A stretch of DNA of 64,000 bases from assembly GCF_003426735.1 (NCBI RefSeq), contig NZ_QVON01000001.1:186001-250000 (forward strand), written 5' to 3'. Positions 11,301 to 18,816 of the stretch are shown in pieces. Made by a program: the position numbers and the translations under genes. Numbering within the stretch: the first letter of the stretch is position 1; every line of letters starts with the position of its first letter. The notes under the pieces were generated by a model. The model was not told the origin of the DNA and ran no database searches. It saw only the letters and a list, made by a program, of their open reading frames with translations. Source of the DNA: Arenibacter sp. P308M17. GTDB taxonomy: Bacteria > Bacteroidota > Bacteroidia > Flavobacteriales > Flavobacteriaceae.

Positions 11301-11549
11301 AGTAGTTCCGGAAGTCAACGAGATGGCATAATTTCCATCAAAATCTGAAATAACTCCCTTGCTGGAATCATTTACATCCACAATAGAGACACCGGGAAGC
11401 GGCAACCCATCTGATGCGGAGGTTATTGTTCCTGATACTGTAATTCCCTGCGCTTGTGCATTTGAAATGCCCATAAGGAATACAAATAATGCAAAAGCAA
11501 CAAAATTGCGAATATCGCAAATCTTGCCAATCTTTAATTGGTTGTTCAT
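8367..11549 (-). CDS. SusC/RagA family TonB-linked outer-membrane receptor
   Basis: The 1060-residue product has a signal peptide ending in SNAQAQG, then a carboxypeptidase-regulatory-like domain ([20 protein letters not shown]). The SusC TonB-box region follows ([14 protein letters not shown] near residues 113-126), then a plug domain with [11 protein letters not shown] and the [26 protein letters not shown] signature in two parts. The rest is a long beta-barrel ending in the aromatic residue typical of outer-membrane proteins (GFSLSF). It imports large ligands across the outer membrane using TonB energy, together with the SusD lipoprotein encoded 11 bp downstream. The start is the first ATG. 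It is the first gene of the susC-susD-VCBS unit. Confidence 0.96.
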   Translation of the reverse strand: [1060 protein letters not shown]

Positions 11550-11578
11550 AAATATTGAGTGTTTAGTTAGCTATTATT

Positions 11579-11586
11579 CAAAAATA
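11579..11586 (-). promoter_or_regulatory. Possible -7 element of the susC promoter
   Basis: Read on the minus strand this is TATTTTTG, matching the Bacteroidota -7 consensus TAnnTTTG, about 30 bp upstream of the susC ATG. No good TTG -33 element stands at the expected spacing (GTTAA is the nearest), so a regulated promoter is possible. Confidence 0.4.
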
Positions 11587-11918
11587 TAAATTTTTTTAAT
11601 ATATAATTAACATTTGGAAGAAAAAACTGATGCATTTAACACAGTAGATTACAATGGCCTATTTTAGCACATATTAAACCATTGATTATTGAATGTTTAC
11701 ATTTTATCATTGCCAAAATGAATTGTATTTATCCTTGATGGGCTCCTTTTTACTTTTTTGATATGGGAAAAGGAAAAATGGAGGATGATCGGTAGTCTCT
11801 AAATTTTAAAATAACTGTACGCCAGGGCATTTTAATGTCTGTTAAAATTGATTTTTTAGAGTAGAAAATAGGAAGGTTATGAAATTAAAGAGAAGAAAAA
11901 CCTGTTAATGGCCAAGCA
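11587..11918. other. AT-rich intergenic region, no gene seen
   Basis: Between the susC promoter region and the end of the next TonB receptor gene I see no credible coding frame, RNA gene or strong hairpin. The sequence is AT-rich and probably holds regulatory sites of susC. Confidence 0.6.
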
Positions 11919-14204
11919 TCAATTTATGGTATACCGCAATCCCAAAAATCCCCTTATGCCCTGATTTGGACCGTAAACATAGGTTGGGTCAAAGGTGAGG
12001 GCGTACGGATTGTTGGGCGTGGCAAGCACATTTCCGTTAGGGTCAAAAACAACATCCTTATCAAAAGGGTCATTGGCACGTGCAATAATAAACGGGTTTC
12101 CTCTGTTGGGTGTCCAATCCAACAGGTTTTTGATCCCTGTGTAGAGTTCAAAATTGTTAAAGCCTTTGTAGGTAAATTGTATGTTCTGGATACTCCAGGT
12201 GGGGGAATACTCCCTTCTGGGATCCAAATTGCCCAACAAAGGTAATCGCATGGGGCCATAGAGATTTCCTGTATAGTCGATGGCGAGATGTAAGGAAGGA
12301 ATGGGATAGGAAATGTTCCAGGTTCCGGAAAATTTTTCGGTAAGAATCTGCCGTGTGGTAACCTCCTTTTCGGTGACACTTACATCTAGGTAGGTACCCC
12401 CCAATATAAGCTTTAAACCACTGGGAAAAGCCATATCCACATTGGCACTAAATCCTTTGGAAACCGATTTTCCATCCAAATTGGCATATCTGATTTTATT
12501 GGGATCGGCGTCATAATCCGGTAGAATCCGATTGCTAAAATGGGTATAGAACAGGGAGGCATCCAATCCGATAAAAGTACCATTGTCGGCATATATTTTC
12601 TTTAGATAATTCAGATTGATATTGGAGGAACGCTCGGGCTTTAACTCCTCGGCAATAACAACTTCTCTAGCCCCGGTAAGGGCTGCATGTTCTTCTGTGA
12701 AGAGGTTTACCACCCTAAAACCGGTACCCGCATTTACTCGAAAAATATCATTATCCGTTATTTTCCATTTATAAGCCGCCCGGGGGGTAAAAATTGAACC
12801 ATGTCGGCTATCATAGTCATATCGCAGCCCCATAAGCAGGGAGTGTTCTTCTGCCACGGCAATTTCGTTCTGTGCGAAAAGACTGGGAATCCATACCTTA
12901 TCCGGTTCATTTCCCTCCCCTCCGGAAGTGGCCGGAGTACTGTCGTCATAATAATTGTAGCGAACGGAGGTTCCAAATAGTAAATCATTTTTACCCCAGG
13001 TTTTATCCCATGTAAGTTGTCCAAAACCAATACGCTGTTTTGCCAGATAAGGAACATCGCCATAGACCGAGTTCTGGTCATGATCATTGTAGGAAAAAGA
13101 AAACAGCATATTTTCGTTCCAGGGGAGTTGGTATTTGCCCAAAACCTCCCAACGCCTGGTATAAATACTTTCCCCGTACACCTCATTACCACCTCTAAAC
13201 TCTGGTGTCCATTGCATTTCACCCCCCCAACGGTCTTCATAGAAAAAACGGCCTGCAACGGAAAACAAACGGGAATAGGCCCTCTTAAAATTCCACTTTT
13301 GAAAGACCGATATCCTATCCTGTAAAGTGAGGTCCGTAAAGTTGTCGCCATTTTGGTCAACCGGATTATCATAAGTAAAGTAGTTTACCCCTAGAAGTAC
13401 ATCGGTTTTATCGCCTAGCTTCAACTTGCCTCCCAAATCCATATTGTATTCCCCCCAACTGTTTGTAAAGCCATCTGCTACAAATTTGGGGGCGGTTAAG
13501 GTGTTTTTGGTAATAATGTTAATTAATCCTCCCACAGCCTCACTACCATATAAACTGGAAGCCGGTCCTTTAATAATTTCTATCTGTTCTATTAAGGAAT
13601 TTGGAATTCCGGTAAGCCCGTAAACCGTTCCCAAACCGCTAACTATGGGCATTCCGTCTATAAGCACCAAGGTATATGGCCCTTCAAGGCCGTTGATATG
13701 GATATCGCCCGTATTGCAAACATTACAGTTGATCTGTGGCCGAACCCCATTCACATTTTGTAAGGCTTCAAAAATACTGGCGGTCGGATTTTTTTTGAAA
13801 AAGGTAGGGGAGTAGACCTCCACTGGGACAGGACTCTCCAAGCGACTAACCGGTTTTAAGGTACCCGTAACCACCATTTCTTCCAAAGACTCCATAGAGG
13901 GCTGCAAGGAAATATCCAGAATAACAGGTTCATTTTTTCCGAGGTTGATTTTGGTTTGGTAGGGGACATATCCTAAGGCAGAAACCACTAAGGTATTACT
14001 ACCGCTCTCTGGAACACTAATTTCATAATAGCCATCTTCGTTGGAAGGAGTGCCTATGTCCGTATTCTTAAGGTATATGTTTGCAAAAGGGACAGCCTGT
14101 CCGTTATAGGTTACAGTGCCTTTAATTTCAAAGTTTTGAGCCTGACCGGGAGCGAAGGAAAAAATTACTACTAAAAATGCGAACAAGATCTTCATTGTAT
14201 TCAT
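11919..14204 (-). CDS. TonB-dependent receptor, probably for a metal or metal chelate
   Basis: The frame is open to 14288, but the signal peptide starts at M29 or M32 of that frame (MNTMKILFAFLVVIFSFAPGQAQ in parts). I therefore place the start at 14204 (14195 is the alternative), giving about 761 residues. Domains: carboxypeptidase-regulatory-like (FEIKGTVTYNGQAVPFANIY), plug with CNVCNTGDIHINGLEG and IEIIKGPASSLYGSEAVGG, then a beta-barrel. The CNVC pair in the plug could bind a metal; this is inference. It is divergent from a DtxR/MntR-type regulator across an inverted-repeat operator, which suggests repression by a divalent metal. The extended reading would overlap the regulator's start, another reason for the shorter form. 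Confidence 0.88.
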   Translation of the reverse strand: MNTMKILFAFLVVIFSFAPGQAQNFEIKGTVTYNGQAVPFANIYLKNTDIGTPSNEDGYYEISVPESGSNTLVVSALGYVPYQTKINLGKNEPVILDISLQPSMESLEEMVVTGTLKPVSRLESPVPVEVYSPTFFKKNPTASIFEALQNVNGVRPQINCNVCNTGDIHINGLEGPYTLVLIDGMPIVSGLGTVYGLTGIPNSLIEQIEIIKGPASSLYGSEAVGGLINIITKNTLTAPKFVADGFTNSWGEYNMDLGGKLKLGDKTDVLLGVNYFTYDNPVDQNGDNFTDLTLQDRISVFQKWNFKRAYSRLFSVAGRFFYEDRWGGEMQWTPEFRGGNEVYGESIYTRRWEVLGKYQLPWNENMLFSFSYNDHDQNSVYGDVPYLAKQRIGFGQLTWDKTWGKNDLLFGTSVRYNYYDDSTPATSGGEGNEPDKVWIPSLFAQNEIAVAEEHSLLMGLRYDYDSRHGSIFTPRAAYKWKITDNDIFRVNAGTGFRVVNLFTEEHAALTGAREVVIAEELKPERSSNINLNYLKKIYADNGTFIGLDASLFYTHFSNRILPDYDADPNKIRYANLDGKSVSKGFSANVDMAFPSGLKLILGGTYLDVSVTEKEVTTRQILTEKFSGTWNISYPIPSLHLAIDYTGNLYGPMRLPLLGNLDPRREYSPTWSIQNIQFTYKGFNNFELYTGIKNLLDWTPNRGNPFIIARANDPFDKDVVFDPNGNVLATPNNPYALTFDPTYVYGPNQGIRGFLGLRYTIN

Positions 14205-14207
14205 TGT

Positions 14208-14240
14208 AAAACTAAATATATTTTTAGACAAAACTAAAAA
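14208..14240. promoter_or_regulatory. Candidate DtxR/MntR-type operator in divergent promoter
   Basis: A perfect inverted repeat TTTTTAG-acaaaa-CTAAAAA lies at 14221-14240. The half-site AAAACTAAA occurs twice as a direct repeat (14208-14216 and 14230-14238), 22 bp apart, two helical turns. The site sits between the TonB receptor start (14204) and the regulator start (14287), where an autoregulatory metal-responsive repressor would bind. TTTAG/CTAAA arms resemble DtxR-family boxes; the assignment is inference from position and symmetry. Confidence 0.55.
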
Positions 14241-14286
14241 TTTGTTTTTACAAATAAAAATGTATTTTTGCTTAAATAAGTATTTC

Positions 14287-14946
14287 ATGACACGTTCAGA
14301 GGAAAACTATATTAAAACAATTTTTCATTTAGGAAGAAAGGGGACCCGGGAAGTGGCCACAAACGCTATTGCCGAGTTAATGGAGACCAAACCTTCTTCG
14401 GTGACGGATATGATAAAGAGATTGTCCGAAAAGGATTTGGTGAACTACAAGCGTTACCAAGGGGTTTCATTGACCGCCCTGGGAAACAAAACGGCACTGG
14501 GCATTATTAGAAAACATAGGCTTTGGGAGGTATTCTTAGTGGAGAAGCTGGATTTTTCCTGGGATGAGGTGCACGAAGTGGCGGAGCAGTTGGAGCATAT
14601 TAAAAGTGATAAACTAATAGATAGCCTTGATAGGCTGTTGGCATATCCAAAGTTTGACCCACATGGCGATCCCATCCCGGACAAGAATGGAGGATTCAAG
14701 GAAAGGGACCGGGAGTTACTGAGCGAGGTGCCCAAAAATTCCGTTGGGGTATGTGTTGGGGTCAAGGATTCCTCCGCTACTTTTTTAAAATTCCTGGATA
14801 AGAATGGTATAGCTCTGGGGAACCAGATACGGGTAATGGAGATAGAAGAGTTTGACGGGTCGTTAAATATTGAGATCGACGGCAGAAAAATGCAAATTTC
14901 CCATGTCATCGCCTCTAATCTGTATATTAAAGTTAATAATGATTAA
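14287..14946 (+). CDS. DtxR/MntR-family metal-dependent transcriptional regulator
   Basis: The true start is the ATG at 14287 (MTRSEENYIKTIFHLG), the typical beginning of Bacteroidota MntR/IdeR proteins; an upstream ATG in frame would add 15 residues without family resemblance. The 219-residue product has an N-terminal winged helix (ATNAIAELMETKPSSVTDMIKRLSEKDLV), a metal-binding and dimerisation region with EVAEQLEHIKSDKLIDSLDRLL, and a C-terminal SH3-like/FeoA-type domain from about residue 150. It senses Mn2+ or Fe2+ and represses uptake genes. It is followed after 4 bp by a ZIP transporter and faces a TonB receptor, so both are likely targets. Which metal it senses cannot be read from the sequence. 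Confidence 0.9.
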   Translation: MTRSEENYIKTIFHLGRKGTREVATNAIAELMETKPSSVTDMIKRLSEKDLVNYKRYQGVSLTALGNKTALGIIRKHRLWEVFLVEKLDFSWDEVHEVAEQLEHIKSDKLIDSLDRLLAYPKFDPHGDPIPDKNGGFKERDRELLSEVPKNSVGVCVGVKDSSATFLKFLDKNGIALGNQIRVMEIEEFDGSLNIEIDGRKMQISHVIASNLYIKVNND

Positions 14947-14950
14947 ATAA

Positions 14951-15772
14951 ATGAATGAAGTTATCCATTATTTCGAGACAATAGACCCTATTTTGGCCGC
15001 TTTTTATGCCACCTTGTTTACTTGGGGGCTAACAGCCCTGGGAGCTTCCCTGGTCTTTTTCTTTAAGACCATGAACCGAGCGGTATTGGACGGGATGTTA
15101 GGTTTTACGGGAGGGGTTATGGTAGCCGCCAGCTTTTGGAGTCTTTTGGCACCGGGAATTGAAATGAGCCCGGGGGAGGGATTTATAAAAGTAATTCCTG
15201 CGGCAGTCGGTTTTTTATTGGGGGCATTGTTTCTTTTTGGACTGGATAAGGTCTTGCCGCATTTACACCTCAACTTTAAAGAGAATGAAAAGGAAGGTAT
15301 AAAAACGCCATGGCATAAAACCACTTTATTGACATTGGCGATCACTTTGCACAATATTCCTGAGGGACTTGCCGTTGGGGTATTGTTCGGAGGGGTGGCC
15401 GCAGGTTTTGACGGGGCCACAATTGGTGGGGCAGTGGCCTTGGCCTTGGGAATAGGACTCCAAAATTTTCCCGAGGGTTTTGCTGTTGCCATGCCATTAA
15501 GAAGGCAAGGGCTAAGCAGAAGAAAGAGCTTTATGTTTGGTCAGGCTTCTGCCCTGGTAGAACCCATTGCCGCAGTTTTGGGGGCCTGGGCCGTTCTTAC
15601 GTTTCAGCCCATTTTGCCCTATGCACTTGCTTTTGCGGCCGGGGCAATGATATTTGTGGTCGTGGAAGAGGTGATTCCGGAAACCCAACAGGATAAACAT
15701 ACGGACATAGCCACCATGGGTTTTATAGGGGGGTTTATTATTATGATGGTATTGGACGTGGGACTTAGTTGA
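14951..15772 (+). CDS. ZIP family metal transporter
   Basis: The 273-residue polytopic inner-membrane protein carries the two ZIP metal-site motifs: HNIPEG near residue 134 and QNFPEG near residue 171, each within a predicted transmembrane helix. About eight hydrophobic segments can be counted. ZIP proteins move Zn2+, Fe2+ or Mn2+ into the cytoplasm. The gene begins 4 bp after the DtxR/MntR-type regulator, so the two form one operon and the transporter is probably metal-regulated. It resembles the ZupT/GufA side of the family; the precise substrate is inference. The His-rich cytoplasmic loop often found in ZIPs is reduced here to HLHLNFKENEKEG. Confidence 0.9.
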   Translation: MNEVIHYFETIDPILAAFYATLFTWGLTALGASLVFFFKTMNRAVLDGMLGFTGGVMVAASFWSLLAPGIEMSPGEGFIKVIPAAVGFLLGALFLFGLDKVLPHLHLNFKENEKEGIKTPWHKTTLLTLAITLHNIPEGLAVGVLFGGVAAGFDGATIGGAVALALGIGLQNFPEGFAVAMPLRRQGLSRRKSFMFGQASALVEPIAAVLGAWAVLTFQPILPYALAFAAGAMIFVVVEEVIPETQQDKHTDIATMGFIGGFIIMMVLDVGLS

Positions 15773-15814
15773 AATGTTCCATTATTTATAAATTAATAGG
15801 CTATCTTCACTAAT

Positions 15815-16246
15815 ATGGGAAAAACAGAAAAAAGGCATTGGATGCTCAACGTACTTATTGTGGTCACAATAATTGTTGTGGTCTTGGCTTTTACGGCACA
15901 TTACAAAAATTGGGTAAAGACGGAAAAGGAAGGCTTGGAAATATTGTCGGGAATATATTTCGTAGAAATTCCTTATGCCGATATGGATAGTGTTAGCATG
16001 GTGGAAAAGATACCTTCCATGGAGCGCATCAACGGTTTTTCCGTTAAGGAAAGGGAAAAAGGTGTTTTTAAGGAGGATAGTCTAAGCAACAATAAGGTAT
16101 ATGTTTATGTGGATAAACTATCCCAACAAAAGATCAGGTTGGTCTATCGGGATTCCATGAAATTATTTCTGAATATGACCGATAGTACGGAAACCGAGCT
16201 GATGTATCAGTTTTTGTCCAATAAGATCAACCCACCTAAGGAATAG
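15815..16246 (+). CDS. Membrane-anchored protein of unknown function
   Basis: I do not recognise this 143-residue protein. It has a single N-terminal transmembrane helix (residues about 11-27, LNVLIVVTIIVVVLAFTAH) and a hydrophilic remainder with mixed alpha/beta character that should lie in the periplasm. It follows the ZIP transporter by about 40 bp and is followed after 4 bp by a DUF423 membrane protein. It may belong to the same transcript, but nothing else links it to metal transport. The ATG start is followed at once by a positively charged segment, as expected for a signal anchor. Confidence 0.7.
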   Translation: MGKTEKRHWMLNVLIVVTIIVVVLAFTAHYKNWVKTEKEGLEILSGIYFVEIPYADMDSVSMVEKIPSMERINGFSVKEREKGVFKEDSLSNNKVYVYVDKLSQQKIRLVYRDSMKLFLNMTDSTETELMYQFLSNKINPPKE

Positions 16247-16250
16247 AACT

Positions 16251-16637
16251 ATGGTACTAATAGCTCATATAATGGGTTCCCTTTACGGGCTTTTGGCGGT
16301 AGTTTTTGGTGCCTTTGGTGCGCACGCCTTAAAAAAGACCTTAAATGAACAACAGTTAAAAAGTTTTGAAACCGGGGTCAAATATCAAATGTACCATGCC
16401 ATTCTGTTGCTGGTATTGGGATTTAATCTTAATCTGGACTCTAGCTTGGAAAGATATATGGTGTATAGTTTTATAATTGGGACATTTCTTTTTTCCTTTA
16501 GTATCTATGGCCTTTCCATTAGTGCGGCAAAGGGGAGGAAAATCAAGGCTCTGGGACCTATTACCCCCTTGGGCGGATTATTGTTGGTATTGGGCTGGGC
16601 ATTATTGCTCTATTCCTTTGTCCAAAATTTAGTGTAG
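16251..16637 (+). CDS. DUF423 family small membrane protein
   Basis: The 128-residue protein has four predicted transmembrane helices and the DUF423 signature near the N-terminus: GLLAVVFGAFGAHALKKTL, then QLKSFETGVKYQMYHAILLL. The family is widespread (YgdD in E. coli) and has no established function. The gene starts 4 bp downstream of the preceding membrane-anchored protein, so the two are probably co-transcribed. It converges on the next gene, with stop codons only a few bases apart. Confidence 0.88.
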   Translation: MVLIAHIMGSLYGLLAVVFGAFGAHALKKTLNEQQLKSFETGVKYQMYHAILLLVLGFNLNLDSSLERYMVYSFIIGTFLFSFSIYGLSISAAKGRKIKALGPITPLGGLLLVLGWALLLYSFVQNLV

Positions 16638-16640
16638 TGG

Positions 16641-18170
16641 TCAATCGATCTCCACTTGGGCCGTAAAATCCTTAATGGCCTGGTTGGGCTCCAAAATGTT
16701 ATACCCCTTCCAAAATTCCGGATCATAATTGGGCATATAGGTAGGAAGTATGGTATTGTTTTCCTTAATGGAATTGAGTTCCTTTTCTGTGATTACCTCC
16801 GTATCAAAAAGGATAAGTTCGTGCTTGTTTACCCCATTGCTGGCCATATCCAATTTTAAGTAAAGCTCATTTTGCTTGTTCCTTCCCTTTACCCTTTTAT
16901 TTTTTTCAATTATCTTTAATGGTCTTTTAATACCGACCCTGGCCCCCAATTCTTCTTCCAAATAGCGTAAATAATAAAAGCCATCCTTATTTTTGGAGAA
17001 GATCATTTTGCCCCTGTCCAAATACTGGTCCAAGGAAATCCCTAAAAGGTTAAAGGTCCTTAATGATTTAACATTGTTGTAATCCAAACGGATAATAGCA
17101 AAATCATCGGCATTTATATACAGCCGTCCCTTATAGTCCTCTCCTCTTTTGGGCTCAAAATCCAATATATAAACGGCATCATCGCCCCAATAGGTAAAAG
17201 CTACCATTTTAAAATCATAGCGGTTATTTTTGTTGATGAAGTTGAGGTCGGAATCGTCCAGAAAGAACTGTTTCTCCATAATTTTCCCTAAACTGCTTTT
17301 TTTAAAGGTGGCAAAATTCTTCTTACGGTCTTCCTCCTTTTTTTTCTTTTCCAGCAGTTCCTTTTTTAGGGCCTCGGCATCGGTGGAATCGGTTTTAAAG
17401 CTCATAAATTCGTCCGCATCCACCTTGGTGCCAAATAGGCCCGATTTTATTTTGAAATAGGAGTCGGGTTTAATATTTTTCCTGAGGATGTCATTGAATT
17501 TTTCCTCCAATGAGGTGAGGTCCAGTTCGCTTTGTTTATCATATAGGTCAGAAGCTTTTATGAGGTCCAGTTTTTGGTTGTCCTTTTCAAAATTGCCATA
17601 AAAGTCGCCAAGGATCTCTGTGTAGCGACTTGATTTTTTTGGGATGGAATTTAGAACACTGTCCAAGAACCTTTTGTTTAGGGCAGCTATTGTAGATTCC
17701 TTGAACGTATAGTTGTCCTTGGTAAGGGTCTGATGGTAGGAATCCCGAAAAAACACTCTTTTTTTTGTGAGTTTGGTACCATAATTTCTGTCGATATTTA
17801 TTTTCACCTGCTCAATAAGCTCTTCCGCCGTATATTGTTTATTGCTTACAATTACCGGATTCAACTCTATGGGTTTCGCTTTTAAAAGAATAACACTCTC
17901 CTTAAATTGGTTCAAGGGCCTGCCCAAGGTTTCATATCCCATGCAGGAAATGAAAAGGGAATCGGTTTCCTTGGTTCCTGGATCCAACAGTAGACTAAAA
18001 CGCCCTTCCTCATTGGTAATTACCCCTTTCTTGTTTATTTGTACCGTGGCGTAGGGAACGGGATGTTGTGTAATGGAATCCACGATCTTGGAGCTTATAT
18101 TTTGGGCACTGAGGGAGGAAAAATAAAAAGAGAGGATCAGGGCCAAAAACCAATATATAATTTTTTGCAT
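16641..18170 (-). CDS. Secreted carboxypeptidase-regulatory-like domain protein
   Basis: The 509-residue product has a signal peptide (MQKIIYWFLALILSFYFSS, cleavage near SLSAQN) and an N-terminal carboxypeptidase-D regulatory-like beta-sandwich (SKIVDSITQHPVPYATVQI). A long region of mixed structure follows, with a charged, probably coiled segment around residues 265-290 (KKELLEKKKKEEDRKKNF). The C-terminal part resembles Bacteroidota outer-membrane-associated proteins of the DUF5686 type, but it lacks a clear beta-barrel of full length, so I leave it unnamed. It probably acts in the periplasm or on the outer membrane. Its neighbours give no functional hint. Confidence 0.75.
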   Translation of the reverse strand: MQKIIYWFLALILSFYFSSLSAQNISSKIVDSITQHPVPYATVQINKKGVITNEEGRFSLLLDPGTKETDSLFISCMGYETLGRPLNQFKESVILLKAKPIELNPVIVSNKQYTAEELIEQVKINIDRNYGTKLTKKRVFFRDSYHQTLTKDNYTFKESTIAALNKRFLDSVLNSIPKKSSRYTEILGDFYGNFEKDNQKLDLIKASDLYDKQSELDLTSLEEKFNDILRKNIKPDSYFKIKSGLFGTKVDADEFMSFKTDSTDAEALKKELLEKKKKEEDRKKNFATFKKSSLGKIMEKQFFLDDSDLNFINKNNRYDFKMVAFTYWGDDAVYILDFEPKRGEDYKGRLYINADDFAIIRLDYNNVKSLRTFNLLGISLDQYLDRGKMIFSKNKDGFYYLRYLEEELGARVGIKRPLKIIEKNKRVKGRNKQNELYLKLDMASNGVNKHELILFDTEVITEKELNSIKENNTILPTYMPNYDPEFWKGYNILEPNQAIKDFTAQVEID

Positions 18171-18300
18171 GGTGGTAGTTCGTTTTGTAGCAACAAACTA
18201 AAGAAAAGAAGCTTACATCGTATTGGATTTTCTATTTTCTTTATGATAGATTTAGTCTTTCTTTAGGAATTCCTGTTTTTAGCTTATAAAGTATTTTTGC

Positions 18301-18333
18301 CATAAGGCATAAGGCATAAGGCATAAGGCATAA
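18301..18333. repeat. Heptanucleotide tandem repeat (CATAAGG)
   Basis: The 7-bp unit CATAAGG is repeated nearly five times in perfect register. It lies in the 420-bp gap between the preceding gene's promoter side (18171) and the feoB-associated gene (18589). Short frames across this gap translate the repeat into low-complexity sequence and do not look real. The rest of the gap shows no gene. Confidence 0.75.
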
Positions 18334-18588
18334 GCCGTGGGCGATGAACATGAGTATACGGCAGGCAGTGTTGAAAAATTTTCCTCTTGAGAGCGCCTGT
18401 CCCGCTTTTTTGTAAGAGGATGGGGGTTTGTATTAATGGAGATGGAGCCATCCCGATTGCTTTTGAGAGAGACCTTTTTACAGGAGTTGGCAGGTTCAAA
18501 GGCAAGTTTGAATGTGGAAAGTAGAAAAGTTAGCATCTAATGAAAGATTTATACTCAATACTCACTTCTAAATGCTCATATCCAAAGA

Positions 18589-18738
18589 CTAATGACAGCC
18601 ACAATCGCCATCACTGCAACCTTTGGAGTTCTTTCTTTTTCCTGCAAACAGGGATTTTGGCAAAAGGAATTTCTTTATGAGATACCCCAAGGCTACTGCC
18701 ACGGTAATATAGACCAGAATGTGTTGAAGAATATGCAT
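18589..18738 (-). CDS. FeoB-associated Cys-rich membrane protein
   Basis: This 49-residue gene was read directly from the reverse strand: ATG at 18738-18736, TAG at 18591-18589. One transmembrane helix (ILVYITVAVALGYLIKKF) is followed by a basic stretch and a C-terminal cysteine cluster, KGCSDGDCGCH. This is the layout of the small FeoB-associated Cys-rich membrane proteins, which often follow feoB. The tail could bind ferrous iron at the FeoB gate; that role is a hypothesis for the family. It starts 78 bp after the feoB stop on the same strand, so feoA-feoB-this gene probably form one operon. Confidence 0.82.
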   Translation of the reverse strand: MHILQHILVYITVAVALGYLIKKFLLPKSLFAGKRKNSKGCSDGDCGCH

Positions 18739-18816
18739 TTTTTTAAGATAATAGAACATAGAAAAAAGATAATAGAAAAGAGAATACAGATGATAGACTG
18801 TCTCTTCTCTATTTTC

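Noticed and set aside
12758-13372. 204-codon frame antisense/alternate to the TonB receptor
   Set aside because: Lies wholly within the receptor gene in another frame, with no family features.
18279-18536. 85-codon minus-strand frame
   Set aside because: Its C-terminal part is only the translated CATAAGG repeat and there is no sensible start or family pattern.
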